Assembly (NCBI RefSeq): GCF_003314995.1
Contig: NZ_QNRH01000008.1
Coordinates: 1 to 64,000, forward strand
Reading direction: 5' to 3'
Source of the DNA: Pseudochrobactrum asaccharolyticum
GTDB lineage: Bacteria; Pseudomonadota; Alphaproteobacteria; Rhizobiales; Rhizobiaceae
DNA length: 64,000 bases
This document shows, piece after piece, positions 1 through 6,544 of this stretch (position 1 is its first letter; each line of letters starts with the position of its first letter). Under the pieces are notes generated by a model. The model made no database searches. It had not been told where the DNA came from and was given only the letters and a program-made list of their open reading frames with translations. The translations under genes and the position numbers were made by a program.

Positions 1-353
1 CCACCATAGAACGGACCGAAGAAAGAAACTTTGAGTGCGCCCTCGTACTCATTTCGTACAAAAACTGCAGTTCCTGAAGCTCGTTTATGTCTGCCGGATA
101 TCTCGTCGATACCGCTATTCAATACATTCACGGTGCCATCGCCGTTAAGAGTGTATTCGGCAGTGGTTTTAATCAGGCCTTTTTCAAAGCGGTTATCGAC
201 ACGGGCAACCTCAAACCACTTCCCAAGATATCGGTTTAGCTCGAAACCCGTGACAGGAGTAACATTGTCAGGAATTTGAGGATTACCTGCTTTATATAAC
301 TTATATCCTGCGAATATACCAAGTGCAGCCAATAATAGCTTTTTAGCGCTCAT
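1..353 (-). CDS. Lipocalin (Blc family), C-terminus cut by window edge
   Basis: The reading frame is open to the left edge, so only about the first 117 residues are seen. It has the bacterial lipocalin signature GKWFEVARVDNRFEKG near residue 49, followed by TAEYTLNGDGTVNVLNSG and a second strand pattern ending in VSFFGPF. Blc-type lipocalins bind fatty acids or lysophospholipids at the envelope. The N-terminus is a short hydrophobic stretch (KKLLLAALGIFAGYKLY) with no lipobox cysteine, so it looks like a signal anchor instead of a lipoprotein signal. An AGGAG ribosome site lies 8 nt before the ATG at 353. It could be prophage cargo or the flanking chromosome; the window does not decide this. 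Confidence 0.85.
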   Translation of the reverse strand, partial: MSAKKLLLAALGIFAGYKLYKAGNPQIPDNVTPVTGFELNRYLGKWFEVARVDNRFEKGLIKTTAEYTLNGDGTVNVLNSGIDEISGRHKRASGTAVFVRNEYEGALKVSFFGPFYG

Positions 354-423
354 AACAAACTCCTGTCAGTTATATTGTGAACGCATATGGGTGTTGAGAG
401 TTCCGCAATCTACCGCTTGAAAC

Positions 424-447
424 AAAAAAGGCAGCTTTTAAGCTGCC
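424..447 (-). terminator. Terminator of the leftward prophage operon
   Basis: Perfect inverted repeat GGCAGCTT / AAGCTGCC (430-437 and 440-447) followed on the minus strand by a run of six T. It closes the leftward early operon that ends at 534 and separates it from the lipocalin gene. Confidence 0.85.
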
Positions 448-533
448 TCTCAAATCGGATTACCCCGATGGTATGAAGGATGACATTAATTAATGTTCAT
501 GTCAAGTTCTTCAATGAATCTCGATATGTTCTT

Positions 534-1130
534 TTATGTGAGTTCGTAATGCTGTGCCAGCGCTGTCAACCCACGCTTGAGATATTGAACCATATGAGGC
601 AAATGCATGCCTTCTGCTTCATCCCGCACACAGACTTTTTTAGTGACTGATGTGACTGGTCGCCCAGACATATCAACCTCGCCAAGAGCTTGCTCAATCT
701 TCATAATGCGATTAGCTGCTGCCCTCGCGCAGTCTGGCCTGTCAACATTGCTGTGACCACGCACACCACGAACATCATGGGCTTTGATGGTTGGGAATGG
801 AATGCCTGTCAACGCATAGTATCGGGCGTAGTCTTTCGCCATACGCATGCCTGCCTCATACTGAACCTTGGTGATTTCATCAGGGTTGAGAAGATGCAGG
901 CGGCCAAGCGCAGAGCCAGCTTCTTGTGTATCTGCCTCCTTGATGGACATGCCCATTTTGACACGGTTCGCTACAGCCACAGACTTCACCTCTTTTTCAG
1001 TTTCAATAAGCCGGAGTACAACGGCTGATTTTCGGCGTGATTTACGCCCGTTTGCCTCACGCTCTGCAGCCGGCAATGAAGGCCGACCGCGTTTTGCTTT
1101 TAATTTCTGTGCTTTGCTGTATGCCGCCAT
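534..1130 (-). CDS. Hypothetical prophage protein, last gene of leftward operon
   Basis: A 198-aa protein that I do not recognise as a named family. The first 35 residues are very basic and include KRGRPS, the core of an AT-hook, so DNA contact is possible. The rest is mixed alpha/beta with no transmembrane segment. It lies 9 bp after the GapR-like gene and just before the operon terminator. The position, last before a terminator and before the presumed late genes, is where late regulators sit in some phages, but nothing in the sequence proves that role. Confidence 0.7.
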   Translation of the reverse strand: MAAYSKAQKLKAKRGRPSLPAAEREANGRKSRRKSAVVLRLIETEKEVKSVAVANRVKMGMSIKEADTQEAGSALGRLHLLNPDEITKVQYEAGMRMAKDYARYYALTGIPFPTIKAHDVRGVRGHSNVDRPDCARAAANRIMKIEQALGEVDMSGRPVTSVTKKVCVRDEAEGMHLPHMVQYLKRGLTALAQHYELT

Positions 1131-1139
1131 TCTGTTTCC

Positions 1140-1403
1140 TTATGCCATCCCCAACGCGTCCATATAAAGCTGCAGCATGGCATCTTCCTCGGCACGTTCG
1201 TGATCTTCCTTCTTACGAAGTCGGATGATTTCCTTGAATGCCTTCACATCAAAGCCGCTGCCTTTAAGTTCTGCGACCACCTCTTTTTGATCATCGGAGA
1301 TAGCCCGCTTCTCTTCGTCCAGTCTTTCGTAGCGCTCAATGAAAGCGCGAAGCTGGCCAACTGCAATCGACTGTGCACTTTCGCCGGTAATGTCATCACT
1401 CAT
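1140..1403 (-). CDS. GapR-like DUF2312 protein, phage-borne
   Basis: An 87-aa protein of the DUF2312 (UPF0335) family. It shows the family pattern [17 protein letters not shown], then [17 protein letters not shown] and a C-terminal [10 protein letters not shown]. The chromosomal member GapR is a nucleoid protein that encircles overtwisted DNA ahead of replication forks and stimulates topoisomerases. Here it follows the phage dnaB gene in the same operon, so a role in phage DNA replication is likely by inference. Length and motifs are complete. Confidence 0.85.
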   Translation of the reverse strand: MSDDITGESAQSIAVGQLRAFIERYERLDEEKRAISDDQKEVVAELKGSGFDVKAFKEIIRLRKKEDHERAEEDAMLQLYMDALGMA

Positions 1404-1413
1404 TGCTTAATCC

Positions 1414-1683
1414 TTATGCTGCGTGTTTTTGAAGAAGTGGCTCAAGGCCTTCCGAGGTGCGAATGTCATCAAGAATGCTCAAAACATCATGCCATGTCGC
1501 AATTTTAGGTCGGCCTTTCCCGAATGAAATTTTGTACCGGCGTTTGAAACAGGTGACCGTGATGCCCCGTGCCTGCAAGAAAGTCTGAATGGAAAGAAAT
1601 GTGCTGCTGAAACCTGCCTCATAGCGCCTTGCCCCACCGTTCTTCCTGAGCCAGTCTGAAATCAAAATTGCTTCCGCCTTCAT
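1414..1683 (-). CDS. Hypothetical prophage protein (89 aa)
   Basis: A small basic protein with no family that I recognise. It has an alpha-helical start (ILISDWLRKNGGARRYE) and a central Arg/Lys-rich strand (ITVTCFKRRYKISFGKGRPK). The ATG at 1683 overlaps the stop of the preceding 50-aa gene by ATGA, so translation is probably coupled. Its place in the replication operon is the only hint of a role. Confidence 0.65.
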   Translation of the reverse strand: MKAEAILISDWLRKNGGARRYEAGFSSTFLSIQTFLQARGITVTCFKRRYKISFGKGRPKIATWHDVLSILDDIRTSEGLEPLLQKHAA

Positions 1684-1832
1684 CGTGCTGCCTGCCTCAT
1701 ACGTTTGAAATTATTGATCTGTGCGGTTCGTTCTGCATGTATTAGCCGCTCAATTTCAGCCTCTGACCTGCCAGTAGCTGCCGCAATATCCAGCGTGTCC
1801 TTGCCCATGCGAAACATATCGAGTGCCGTCAT
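1680..1832 (-). CDS. Small coupled prophage protein (50 aa), possible HTH
   Basis: A 50-aa frame starting MTALDMFRMGKDT and ending KRMRQAAR. Both ends overlap neighbours by ATGA (1829-1832 upstream, 1680-1683 downstream), which is strong support for a translated gene despite its size. The central part (DTLDIAAATGRSEAEIERLI) resembles a helix-turn-helix of the sigma-like kind, with A-A-T-G-R-S at the turn. Function unknown. Confidence 0.6.
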   Translation of the reverse strand: MTALDMFRMGKDTLDIAAATGRSEAEIERLIHAERTAQINNFKRMRQAAR

Positions 1833-2731
1833 GCTGCCACTCCGATGACCTGCCAGCCCTTGCCGTCATCAGGCTTGAGAAGGTGCTCGGGAATACGACA
1901 GCCGTCCTGCCATGGCAGAGCCCCGAGCCGAGGATTCCAGCGACGATGCAGTCTTGCTTGCTCAAGGAAAAACTCGAGCTTGCGTTCCTGTTCAGCCTGA
2001 GGCAGCGCGAAAACATCAATCTTTGTCACAGTTGCAGGCTTCACCAATCCCGCACCAGCTTTGATCCGGTTATTGTAGGCATCACGGATCGCGCCGATGA
2101 AATATGCCCATGAATTGGCTGGCTTAGACATTCGGGTCGCTACAGCGCGAATTGTCGGCAAAATATCTGTTTCCAGATCAACACCATTGTTGATCAACTC
2201 CAAAATCGCTGCGACGACCAGTGCACCGTGCGGCTGAATTTTCCCGTCAGCCGCTTCCGTCAGCCTTTTCGTTAAATCTTTGACGTCTAGATTTTGCTTT
2301 TGAGAAAGATCAGCAACAGCCTCGCGCACCTGCGCGTTAGAAGCTTTAGCTTCTTTTGGTTCTGGTTCTGATTGGTTGAACCGTGGTGATTTTAAGCCTT
2401 TGTTTTTATTAGGGCGAGAACGATTTTCAGCCTGTTTATCTTGAAGTTTTCTCAGAGTTTCGAGCTCGATAATTGCGCGTTCATTTGTCAGAAACTCGCC
2501 GTTCACGATAATCTTGCCCATCGCAACAAGCGACCCGCGTAAGGAATTCCACTTCCGAACCGTGCATCCAAGCAGGCCGGAAATGTAACGTGCATCATCA
2601 GGAAGGTTGCCGCCCTGCATGTAAATCAGATCAAGGACGAGCCGATAAGCAGCCTTTGTTTCGAAGTCCATGCCTATAGTACCTTCGATAAAATCGCGTG
2701 GATATGCTTTGTAATACGGGAGGCCATTCAT
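1829..2731 (-). CDS. DUF1376 / YdaU-like phage replication protein
   Basis: A 300-aa protein. The N-terminus (LPYYKAYPRDFIEGTIGMD, then AYRLVLDLIYMQGGNLPDD) matches the DUF1376 domain found in phage replication modules, a winged-helix-like fold seen in helicase-loader or initiator proteins. A hydrophilic, Lys/Asn-rich linker (about 95-130) separates it from a helical C-terminal half. The start overlaps the dnaB stop by four bases, so the pair is likely to work together, with this protein loading DnaB at the phage origin. That role is inference. Confidence 0.75.
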   Translation of the reverse strand: MNGLPYYKAYPRDFIEGTIGMDFETKAAYRLVLDLIYMQGGNLPDDARYISGLLGCTVRKWNSLRGSLVAMGKIIVNGEFLTNERAIIELETLRKLQDKQAENRSRPNKNKGLKSPRFNQSEPEPKEAKASNAQVREAVADLSQKQNLDVKDLTKRLTEAADGKIQPHGALVVAAILELINNGVDLETDILPTIRAVATRMSKPANSWAYFIGAIRDAYNNRIKAGAGLVKPATVTKIDVFALPQAEQERKLEFFLEQARLHRRWNPRLGALPWQDGCRIPEHLLKPDDGKGWQVIGVAA

Positions 2732-4161
2732 GCTTCATACCTCGCTGCGTTTCTGACTGCAGAGCAAGCGACATCAATGAACAGGTCAACCTGCGTGACC
2801 GGTCCGTTGCGCTGCTTTGCAATGTGGAATTCAAGTTTGTTTTTTACTTCTGCCAGCCTGTCCTGACGGGCAATTTCCTTATCAACATCATCATGCTTTT
2901 CACGCTCAAGGTAATAAGCCTCGCGGTAAAGAAAGATGATTGTGTCTGCATCCTGTTCAATAGCGCCACTATCGCGTAAGGCGGACAACTGAGGGCGTTT
3001 ATCGGCTTGTTGCTCTACCGCGCGATTGAGCTGTGAGAGAAGCACAACAGAAATATCGTACTCGCGCGCCATAGATTTGAGCGCACCGGTCATTTCCGCA
3101 ATTTCATTGGTGCGGTTGCCAGAATAGCGATTGCTGGCACGGATCAGCCCAAGGTGGTCAATCATCAAGCAATCAAGATTGTGCCCAGCCTTTTCAGAGG
3201 CTTCCAGCATCACTTCAAGTTTGACGCGGATATCAGAAATAGAAAGCCCGGACTGTTCTTCAATAAGCAGCGGCAAGCCGTCCATTTCTTGCTGAACGCG
3301 CTTCAATGCGTACAAGTCTGACTGAGACAATCGACCTGTAACTAAATCCTGATAAGGAATACGAATATTATCGTCATAGGCCAGATCAGACACTGCTCTG
3401 GCCGCAAGCTTCTCAGCATCCATCTCAAGCGAAATGAAGCCAACACCATGCCCCTGTTTGGCAAGTTTGCAGGCAACGGACATTGCAACAGAAGTTTTCC
3501 CCATAGACGGACGAGCGCCAATTAGCGTCAGATCACGCTTATGAATGCCGCCGGTCACATGATTGATGTCCGACAATCCCCACGACAGACCGGTAATACC
3601 TGTGCCGGTCGCCATAGCGATTTCAGCCGCGATGATTGCGTTTGATGCGGCGTGAGACACAGAGACTTGAGACTTGCGTTTCGAGCCTCGGCGTAAATCA
3701 GAAACGATATCATCAAAAATCACACCAGCCTTTGTGACTAATTCCGCAGGATTGGAATTCGGATCACGTGCGGCGGCACTTAGACTTTCGGCCTGATCTG
3801 CCAGTGCCAATCGTGCTGATTGCTCAATAACCTGTTTGGCGGTCTTCTCGATATTGGCAGAGCCAAGCACTGACGAAGTGGCAAGGCGAGCAAGATAATG
3901 CGAAATACCCTGCCCTGTAGACTGTTCGTGTGTTTCTGCTACAGCTTGAGGTAGCAGCTTGACCAGAATATCAGGACGCGCAGAATTATAGCGCTCATGT
4001 GCCGAAGCGATTGCCTGATAGATATGCTGATGAACAGGCTCAATGAAGTGCCTGGCTTCCAGCATAGATGCCACACGGCCAAAACCGCCCAGCATCAGCG
4101 AGCCAAGAACCTCTTGTTCAATTTCAATGACAAAATCAGTTTGGTTGAGTGCAATGGTCAT
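2728..4161 (-). CDS. dnaB: Replicative DNA helicase DnaB (phage)
   Basis: A 477-aa hexameric 5'-3' replicative helicase. The N-terminal DnaB domain begins at about residue 14 (IEQEVLGSLMLGG). The RecA-like ATPase domain has Walker A GARPSMGKTS at residues 215-224, Walker B LDCLMIDHLGLI, and the DnaB motif VVLLSQLNRAVEQQ followed by LRDSGAIEQDADTIIFLYR. Length is normal and no intein is present. Its start overlaps the 60-aa gene upstream (4158-4161) and its end overlaps the DUF1376 gene, so it is the core of a phage replication cassette that brings its own helicase. Confidence 0.95.
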   Translation of the reverse strand: MTIALNQTDFVIEIEQEVLGSLMLGGFGRVASMLEARHFIEPVHQHIYQAIASAHERYNSARPDILVKLLPQAVAETHEQSTGQGISHYLARLATSSVLGSANIEKTAKQVIEQSARLALADQAESLSAAARDPNSNPAELVTKAGVIFDDIVSDLRRGSKRKSQVSVSHAASNAIIAAEIAMATGTGITGLSWGLSDINHVTGGIHKRDLTLIGARPSMGKTSVAMSVACKLAKQGHGVGFISLEMDAEKLAARAVSDLAYDDNIRIPYQDLVTGRLSQSDLYALKRVQQEMDGLPLLIEEQSGLSISDIRVKLEVMLEASEKAGHNLDCLMIDHLGLIRASNRYSGNRTNEIAEMTGALKSMAREYDISVVLLSQLNRAVEQQADKRPQLSALRDSGAIEQDADTIIFLYREAYYLEREKHDDVDKEIARQDRLAEVKNKLEFHIAKQRNGPVTQVDLFIDVACSAVRNAARYEA

Positions 4162-4340
4162 ACCGCACCCAAGTTTTTCTGAATGATTGGACTTTCATAG
4201 CAGTAGAAAGCTTTCAGGCAGCGCTTCGCTTCAACGGCATCCGAAAATGCGCCGGTGTGATCAGCCTTGGCCTTAGCATCGACATAAGCTTGCCAGAGGG
4301 TAAATTCATCTGTTGTTACTGACATAAGTACAGGCTTCAT
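4158..4340 (-). CDS. Hypothetical prophage protein (60 aa)
   Basis: Short soluble protein with no recognised family; the sequence around LWQAYVDAKAKADHTGAFSD is helical. It overlaps both neighbours by four bases (4337-4340 and 4158-4161), which supports translation. There is an in-frame Met at residue 6 (position 4325) that could also serve as start. Confidence 0.6.
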   Translation of the reverse strand: MKPVLMSVTTDEFTLWQAYVDAKAKADHTGAFSDAVEAKRCLKAFYCYESPIIQKNLGAV

Positions 4341-4552
4341 GCTGCCTCACTTTCGCGCTCTTGACGGCGGGAGATTTCAGCATCAATCAACCTCACAACC
4401 TGACGGCGATGCTGTAAAATCTCCTCCTGTTGAATGAACCAAGCTTCACCGCGCGTTTTCTTAATCCGGTGAAGCGATATGAAATCTTTGAGGGAATTGA
4501 CTTGTCCCTCGGCAATTGTGCGCATAGTGCGCAGATTAAGAGTGACCGCCAT
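4337..4552 (-). CDS. Hypothetical prophage protein (about 71 aa)
   Basis: The frame is open back to 4621, but the first 23 residues there would lie within the upstream gene. The Met at 4552 (MAVTLNLRTMRTIAEGQ) gives an overlap of only 17 bp and is preferred; a further Met at 4525 is possible. The protein is helical and charged, ending in LIDAEISRRQERESEAA, and probably a coiled coil. Function unknown. Confidence 0.55.
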   Translation of the reverse strand: MAVTLNLRTMRTIAEGQVNSLKDFISLHRIKKTRGEAWFIQQEEILQHRRQVVRLIDAEISRRQERESEAA

Positions 4553-4730
4553 GCGGCACCCGATACGTTTGAGAGCCGCCAAACAGATCATCGCCAGCAG
4601 GCTGCAAAAGACCACTATCAATCAGCCAGCGGCCAACGATGACCGGCACTGTCCGGCAGTCAGGCAATGTGAAATAGACGTACCCGCCGCCCTTTTCGAC
4701 GGCGCGAGTTTCCTGTGAATGTTCACGCAC
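4536..4730 (-). CDS. Hypothetical prophage protein (64 aa)
   Basis: A GTG-started frame. The start sits in a TAGTG junction with the tiny gene upstream, and a G-rich ribosome site (AGGGGGG) lies about 10 nt before it. The body (GGYVYFTLPDCRTVPVIVGRW) looks like a beta-rich small domain. No family recognised. Confidence 0.5.
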   Translation of the reverse strand: MREHSQETRAVEKGGGYVYFTLPDCRTVPVIVGRWLIDSGLLQPAGDDLFGGSQTYRVPHGGHS

Positions 4731-4801
4731 TAGCGTTGCCCCCCCTCTAGACGAGAAAGAACCAGCTTGGTGAAGCGGGGCATTTTCAATTCCTCTGTCA
4801 T
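4730..4801 (-). CDS. Possible 23-aa peptide in the leftward operon
   Basis: A tiny frame (MTEELKMPRFTKLVLSRLEG, then GQR) with a GGAG site 8 nt before its ATG. Its TAG stop overlaps the GTG start of the next gene (TAGTG). It fills the gap between two coupled genes, so it may be a coupling leader or a real micropeptide. Support comes only from the ribosome site and junction. Confidence 0.35.
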   Translation of the reverse strand: MTEELKMPRFTKLVLSRLEGGQR

Positions 4802-4849
4802 TCTCTCAACTCCGGGCAAATCCATTCGGCTGCACCTGCAGCCCAAGTT

Positions 4850-5158
4850 CTAAAACTGACGGCGATCTTGTGCCGCCGGCTGAATGACAGCCATCGCAGC
4901 AATACGGGCGGTTTCGGCGCGATATGCGGCTTGTTTTCTTCTCCCATCGAGGATTGCCTTCATTTCTTCGATTTCTCTGTTTTCAATCCTGCTAGCTTCT
5001 TTGTTGAAGACAGCCCTCACTCTGCGGCGCGTCCACGCACCGTTGCGCTTACTCAAATCTGAATACGCCCGCTCCAGCATGGACTTGATCGTTTCGCGAA
5101 CACCGCGCTGACCAATGATTTCGTCCAACAGAGAAGCGGCCATATCGACATCAGTCAT
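4850..5158 (-). CDS. Hypothetical helical prophage protein (102 aa)
   Basis: Chosen start is the ATG at 5158 (MTDVDMAASLLDEIIGQ), preceded by AAGGAG and overlapping the end of the upstream frame by ATGACTGA. A longer form from ATG 5233, also preceded by AGGAG, is possible. The protein is almost all helix and strongly charged (RRRVRAVFNKEASRIENREI, EEMKAILDGRRKQAAYRAE), suggesting a coiled-coil or DNA-contacting role. No family recognised. Confidence 0.6.
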   Translation of the reverse strand: MTDVDMAASLLDEIIGQRGVRETIKSMLERAYSDLSKRNGAWTRRRVRAVFNKEASRIENREIEEMKAILDGRRKQAAYRAETARIAAMAVIQPAAQDRRQF

Positions 5159-5477
5159 CGTCGGCTCCTTGGCTGAAAAATCCACGTGCGTGGCTAAAAT
5201 ATCCACGTTCTTGGATGAAATTCCCACGTTCATGGGTGGCTCCTTTGCTAAGTTTGACCTTGCGAGGGACAAACGAAACAGGAGCAACCAGTGCATGGAG
5301 CCAGTGGGAAAGATTGCGCTGCGCATTTTGTACAAAAACAGACATGTGCAGATACACCGTCAAAGGACGGGAATTGATGGCCGAGACGATCAAGCGGGGA
5401 TAAAGAACCGCCTCGGCCTCACCGGTGGGAGGAGTAACCGATGAAATGAAACTGTATGAAAGGGTCGCGTGGCTCAT
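5151..5477 (-). CDS. Hypothetical prophage protein with 7-residue repeats
   Basis: A 108-aa frame that starts at an ATG overlapping the stop of the Cro-like gene (ATGA at 5474-5477) and ends eight bases into the next gene. Near its C-terminus it has three heptapeptide repeats (ERGNFIQ, ERGYFSH, ARGFFSQ) encoded by a 3 x 21-bp tandem repeat. No family recognised. The tight junctions at both ends favour a real gene, but the composition is not clearly protein-like and the segment might instead be a DNA site with an open frame. Confidence 0.45.
   Translation of the reverse strand: MSHATLSYSFISSVTPPTGEAEAVLYPRLIVSAINSRPLTVYLHMSVFVQNAQRNLSHWLHALVAPVSFVPRKVKLSKGATHERGNFIQERGYFSHARGFFSQGADDD
5168..5230. 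repeat. Three tandem 21-bp repeats
   Basis: Units at 5168-5188, 5189-5209 and 5210-5230. The shared pattern is a TGG start, an A-rich centre and a CCACGT end. It lies within overlapping frames of the leftward operon near the immunity region. It could be iterons for replication initiation, a protein-binding array, or simply a protein repeat. Confidence 0.8.
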
Positions 5478-5695
5478 GCTGCGCAATCCTTTTTACAGAG
5501 AGAGGCAAACATATCTGGGCGCAAATCACGGCAAGAGATGCCGGTTAGCGCTTCCATTTGCATGACCTTCAAAGCTGAAACTTTTCGAGCGCCAGTCTCA
5601 TAACGATGCCATTGAACGCCGCTGATGCCGATAAGGGCCCCAGCCTCGTCTAAGCTATATCCTTTGGCAGTTCGCCATTCTTTTATGGTTTCCAT
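5474..5695 (-). CDS. Cro-like / XRE helix-turn-helix regulator
   Basis: A 73-aa protein with a compact HTH_XRE fold: WRTAKGYSLDEAGALIGISG followed by VQWHRYETGARKVSALKVM. It is the first gene of the leftward operon and is divergent from the CI-like repressor, the standard place for Cro. No ribosome site precedes the ATG; the -10 hexamer (5702-5707) ends six bases before it, so the mRNA may be leaderless. It is expected to bind the operators at 5699-5721 and shut off repressor synthesis during lytic growth. Confidence 0.85.
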   Translation of the reverse strand: METIKEWRTAKGYSLDEAGALIGISGVQWHRYETGARKVSALKVMQMEALTGISCRDLRPDMFASLCKKDCAA

Positions 5696-5698
5696 ATT

Positions 5699-5721
5699 GG
5701 TAATATTACCGATTTGGTAAT
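5699..5721. promoter_or_regulatory. Repressor operators at the left early promoter
   Basis: Two overlapping palindromes: GGTAATATTACC (5699-5710, perfect) and ATTACCGATTTGGTAAT (5705-5721, one mismatch to a perfect 17-bp palindrome). A further half site TTACCAA lies at 5739-5745. The 17-bp site differs at one base from the site at 10546-10562, so the same regulator should bind both. Confidence 0.75.
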
Positions 5722-5730
5722 TTTAGTCAA
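5702..5730 (-). promoter_or_regulatory. Leftward early promoter (pL-like)
   Basis: On the minus strand: -35 TTGACT (5725-5730), 17-bp spacer, -10 AATATT (5702-5707). The predicted transcript start is at or next to the A of the Cro-like ATG (5695). The 17-bp operator palindrome fills the spacer, so bound repressor would block RNA polymerase. Confidence 0.6.
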
Positions 5731-5753
5731 TCGCTGACTTACCAAAATCGACA

Positions 5754-5782
5754 TTCAATCCAATACAGACAATGTTTATTAT
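5754..5782 (+). promoter_or_regulatory. Possible promoter of the CI-like gene
   Basis: -10 TATTAT at 5777-5782 with a weak -35 TTCAAT at 5754-5759 (17-bp spacer). The -10 ends exactly six bases before the ATG at 5789 and no ribosome site is visible, as expected for a leaderless maintenance transcript. The weak -35 is typical of an activated promoter; the TTACCAA half site lies just upstream. Confidence 0.45.
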
Positions 5783-5788
5783 GCACCC

Positions 5789-6205
5789 ATGACGAGTACA
5801 GAACACACAGCGCTACCAAAGCTATTCATTCGTGAATGGGCAAAGCACAAAGGCTTTGACCAAAAAATCCTTGCCGAAAAAATGGACACTACCGAGGCAA
5901 CTGTGTCCCGACTTTTGTCCGGGCAAAGAAAGATGACGCTTGAGTGGCTAACTGCATTTTCTGAAGTATTAGGCTGCGCGCCTGCAGATATGTTCATAGC
6001 ACCTAACGGTGAGCGCTCTCCAATTCGTGGGGCGGAACAAATCCGTGAAACTCTGAAGCGTATTCAGGGCTTAACAGACCACGACGTTCAACTGCATTTT
6101 GAGCTCATCATGCGTGATATTAAATTTAACGCCGCCGAATATGAACAAAGCCAAGCTGATGATCAACCTCAACTCGCCACTCCCCTCCGTGAGCCAAAGC
6201 CATAG
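5789..6205 (+). CDS. CI-like prophage repressor, HTH only
   Basis: A 138-aa protein with an N-terminal helix-turn-helix (KILAEKMDTTEATVSRLLSG at about residues 27-46, then MTLEWLTAFSEVLGC). The C-terminal part is a short helical, charged tail with no S24 (LexA/CI) peptidase region. It therefore cannot undergo RecA-stimulated self-cleavage like lambda CI. Divergent from the Cro-like gene with operators between them, it is the obvious lysogeny repressor. Its 3' end is overlapped on the opposite strand by the SOS-box gene at 6126-6338. Confidence 0.85.
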   Translation: MTSTEHTALPKLFIREWAKHKGFDQKILAEKMDTTEATVSRLLSGQRKMTLEWLTAFSEVLGCAPADMFIAPNGERSPIRGAEQIRETLKRIQGLTDHDVQLHFELIMRDIKFNAAEYEQSQADDQPQLATPLREPKP

Positions 6206-6338
6206 ATTCAGCTAGCTCTTTAGCTTGGAAATCGACTTTTCTCATTGCTGCCAGTAGGCCACCATTAAGCGTGGCCACACGTAGCAATTCCAGCTTGTCA
6301 GCTTCCTTCCCGGCTTCAATGCGAGCAAACTTAATCAT
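6126..6338 (-). CDS. Small SOS-box gene antisense to repressor 3' end; candidate antirepressor
   Basis: A 70-aa protein beginning MIKFARIEAGKEADKLELL. The frame is open back to 6416, but that start would overlap the predicted -10; the ATG at 6338 has a GGAG site and is preferred. The product is basic and helical (FQAKELAESMALAHGGEW) with no recognised family. It runs against the CI-like gene and overlaps its last 80 bp. A GAAC-N7-GAAC SOS box (6429-6443) lies in its promoter. Because the repressor lacks a cleavage domain, an SOS-induced antirepressor is a reasonable guess; the sequence does not prove it. Confidence 0.6.
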   Translation of the reverse strand: MIKFARIEAGKEADKLELLRVATLNGGLLAAMRKVDFQAKELAESMALAHGGEWRVEVDHQLGFVHIRRR

Positions 6339-6411
6339 TCTCCAACTCCGCGGACAACCTCTCACAATACGCTCACTGCATTTGTAAGAATCTCCGTTCT
6401 CACAAACTGCT

Positions 6412-6443
6412 ATCATTCCAGAAAATTAGAACATATCAAGAAC
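6412..6443 (-). promoter_or_regulatory. SOS box and promoter of the 70-aa gene
   Basis: The alphaproteobacterial LexA site GAAC-N7-GAAC is at 6429-6443. On the minus strand a -35 TTGATA (6434-6439) lies inside the box, and a -10 AATGAT (6412-6417) follows after 16 bp. LexA would cover the -35. The recA promoter in this window carries the same type of box. Confidence 0.6.
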
Positions 6444-6495
6444 AAATTTCAGTTTTACAAACAAAATAATTTCCATAGATGCCTTACTTAGACAT

Positions 6496-6526
6496 AAAAA
6501 AAGCCACCCAATGTGGGTGGCTTTTT
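6496..6526. terminator. Terminator downstream of the Omp31-like gene
   Basis: Stem AGCCACCCA / TGGGTGGCT (6502-6510, 6514-6522) with A-runs on the left and T-runs on the right, so it can act on both strands. On the minus strand it ends the porin transcript. Confidence 0.85.
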
Positions 6527-6544
6527 ATCAGTTATAGGCTTTGA

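Noticed and set aside
5168-5230. Tandem repeats as a CRISPR fragment
   Set aside because: Units are contiguous with no spacers and lie in coding frames; no cas gene is present.
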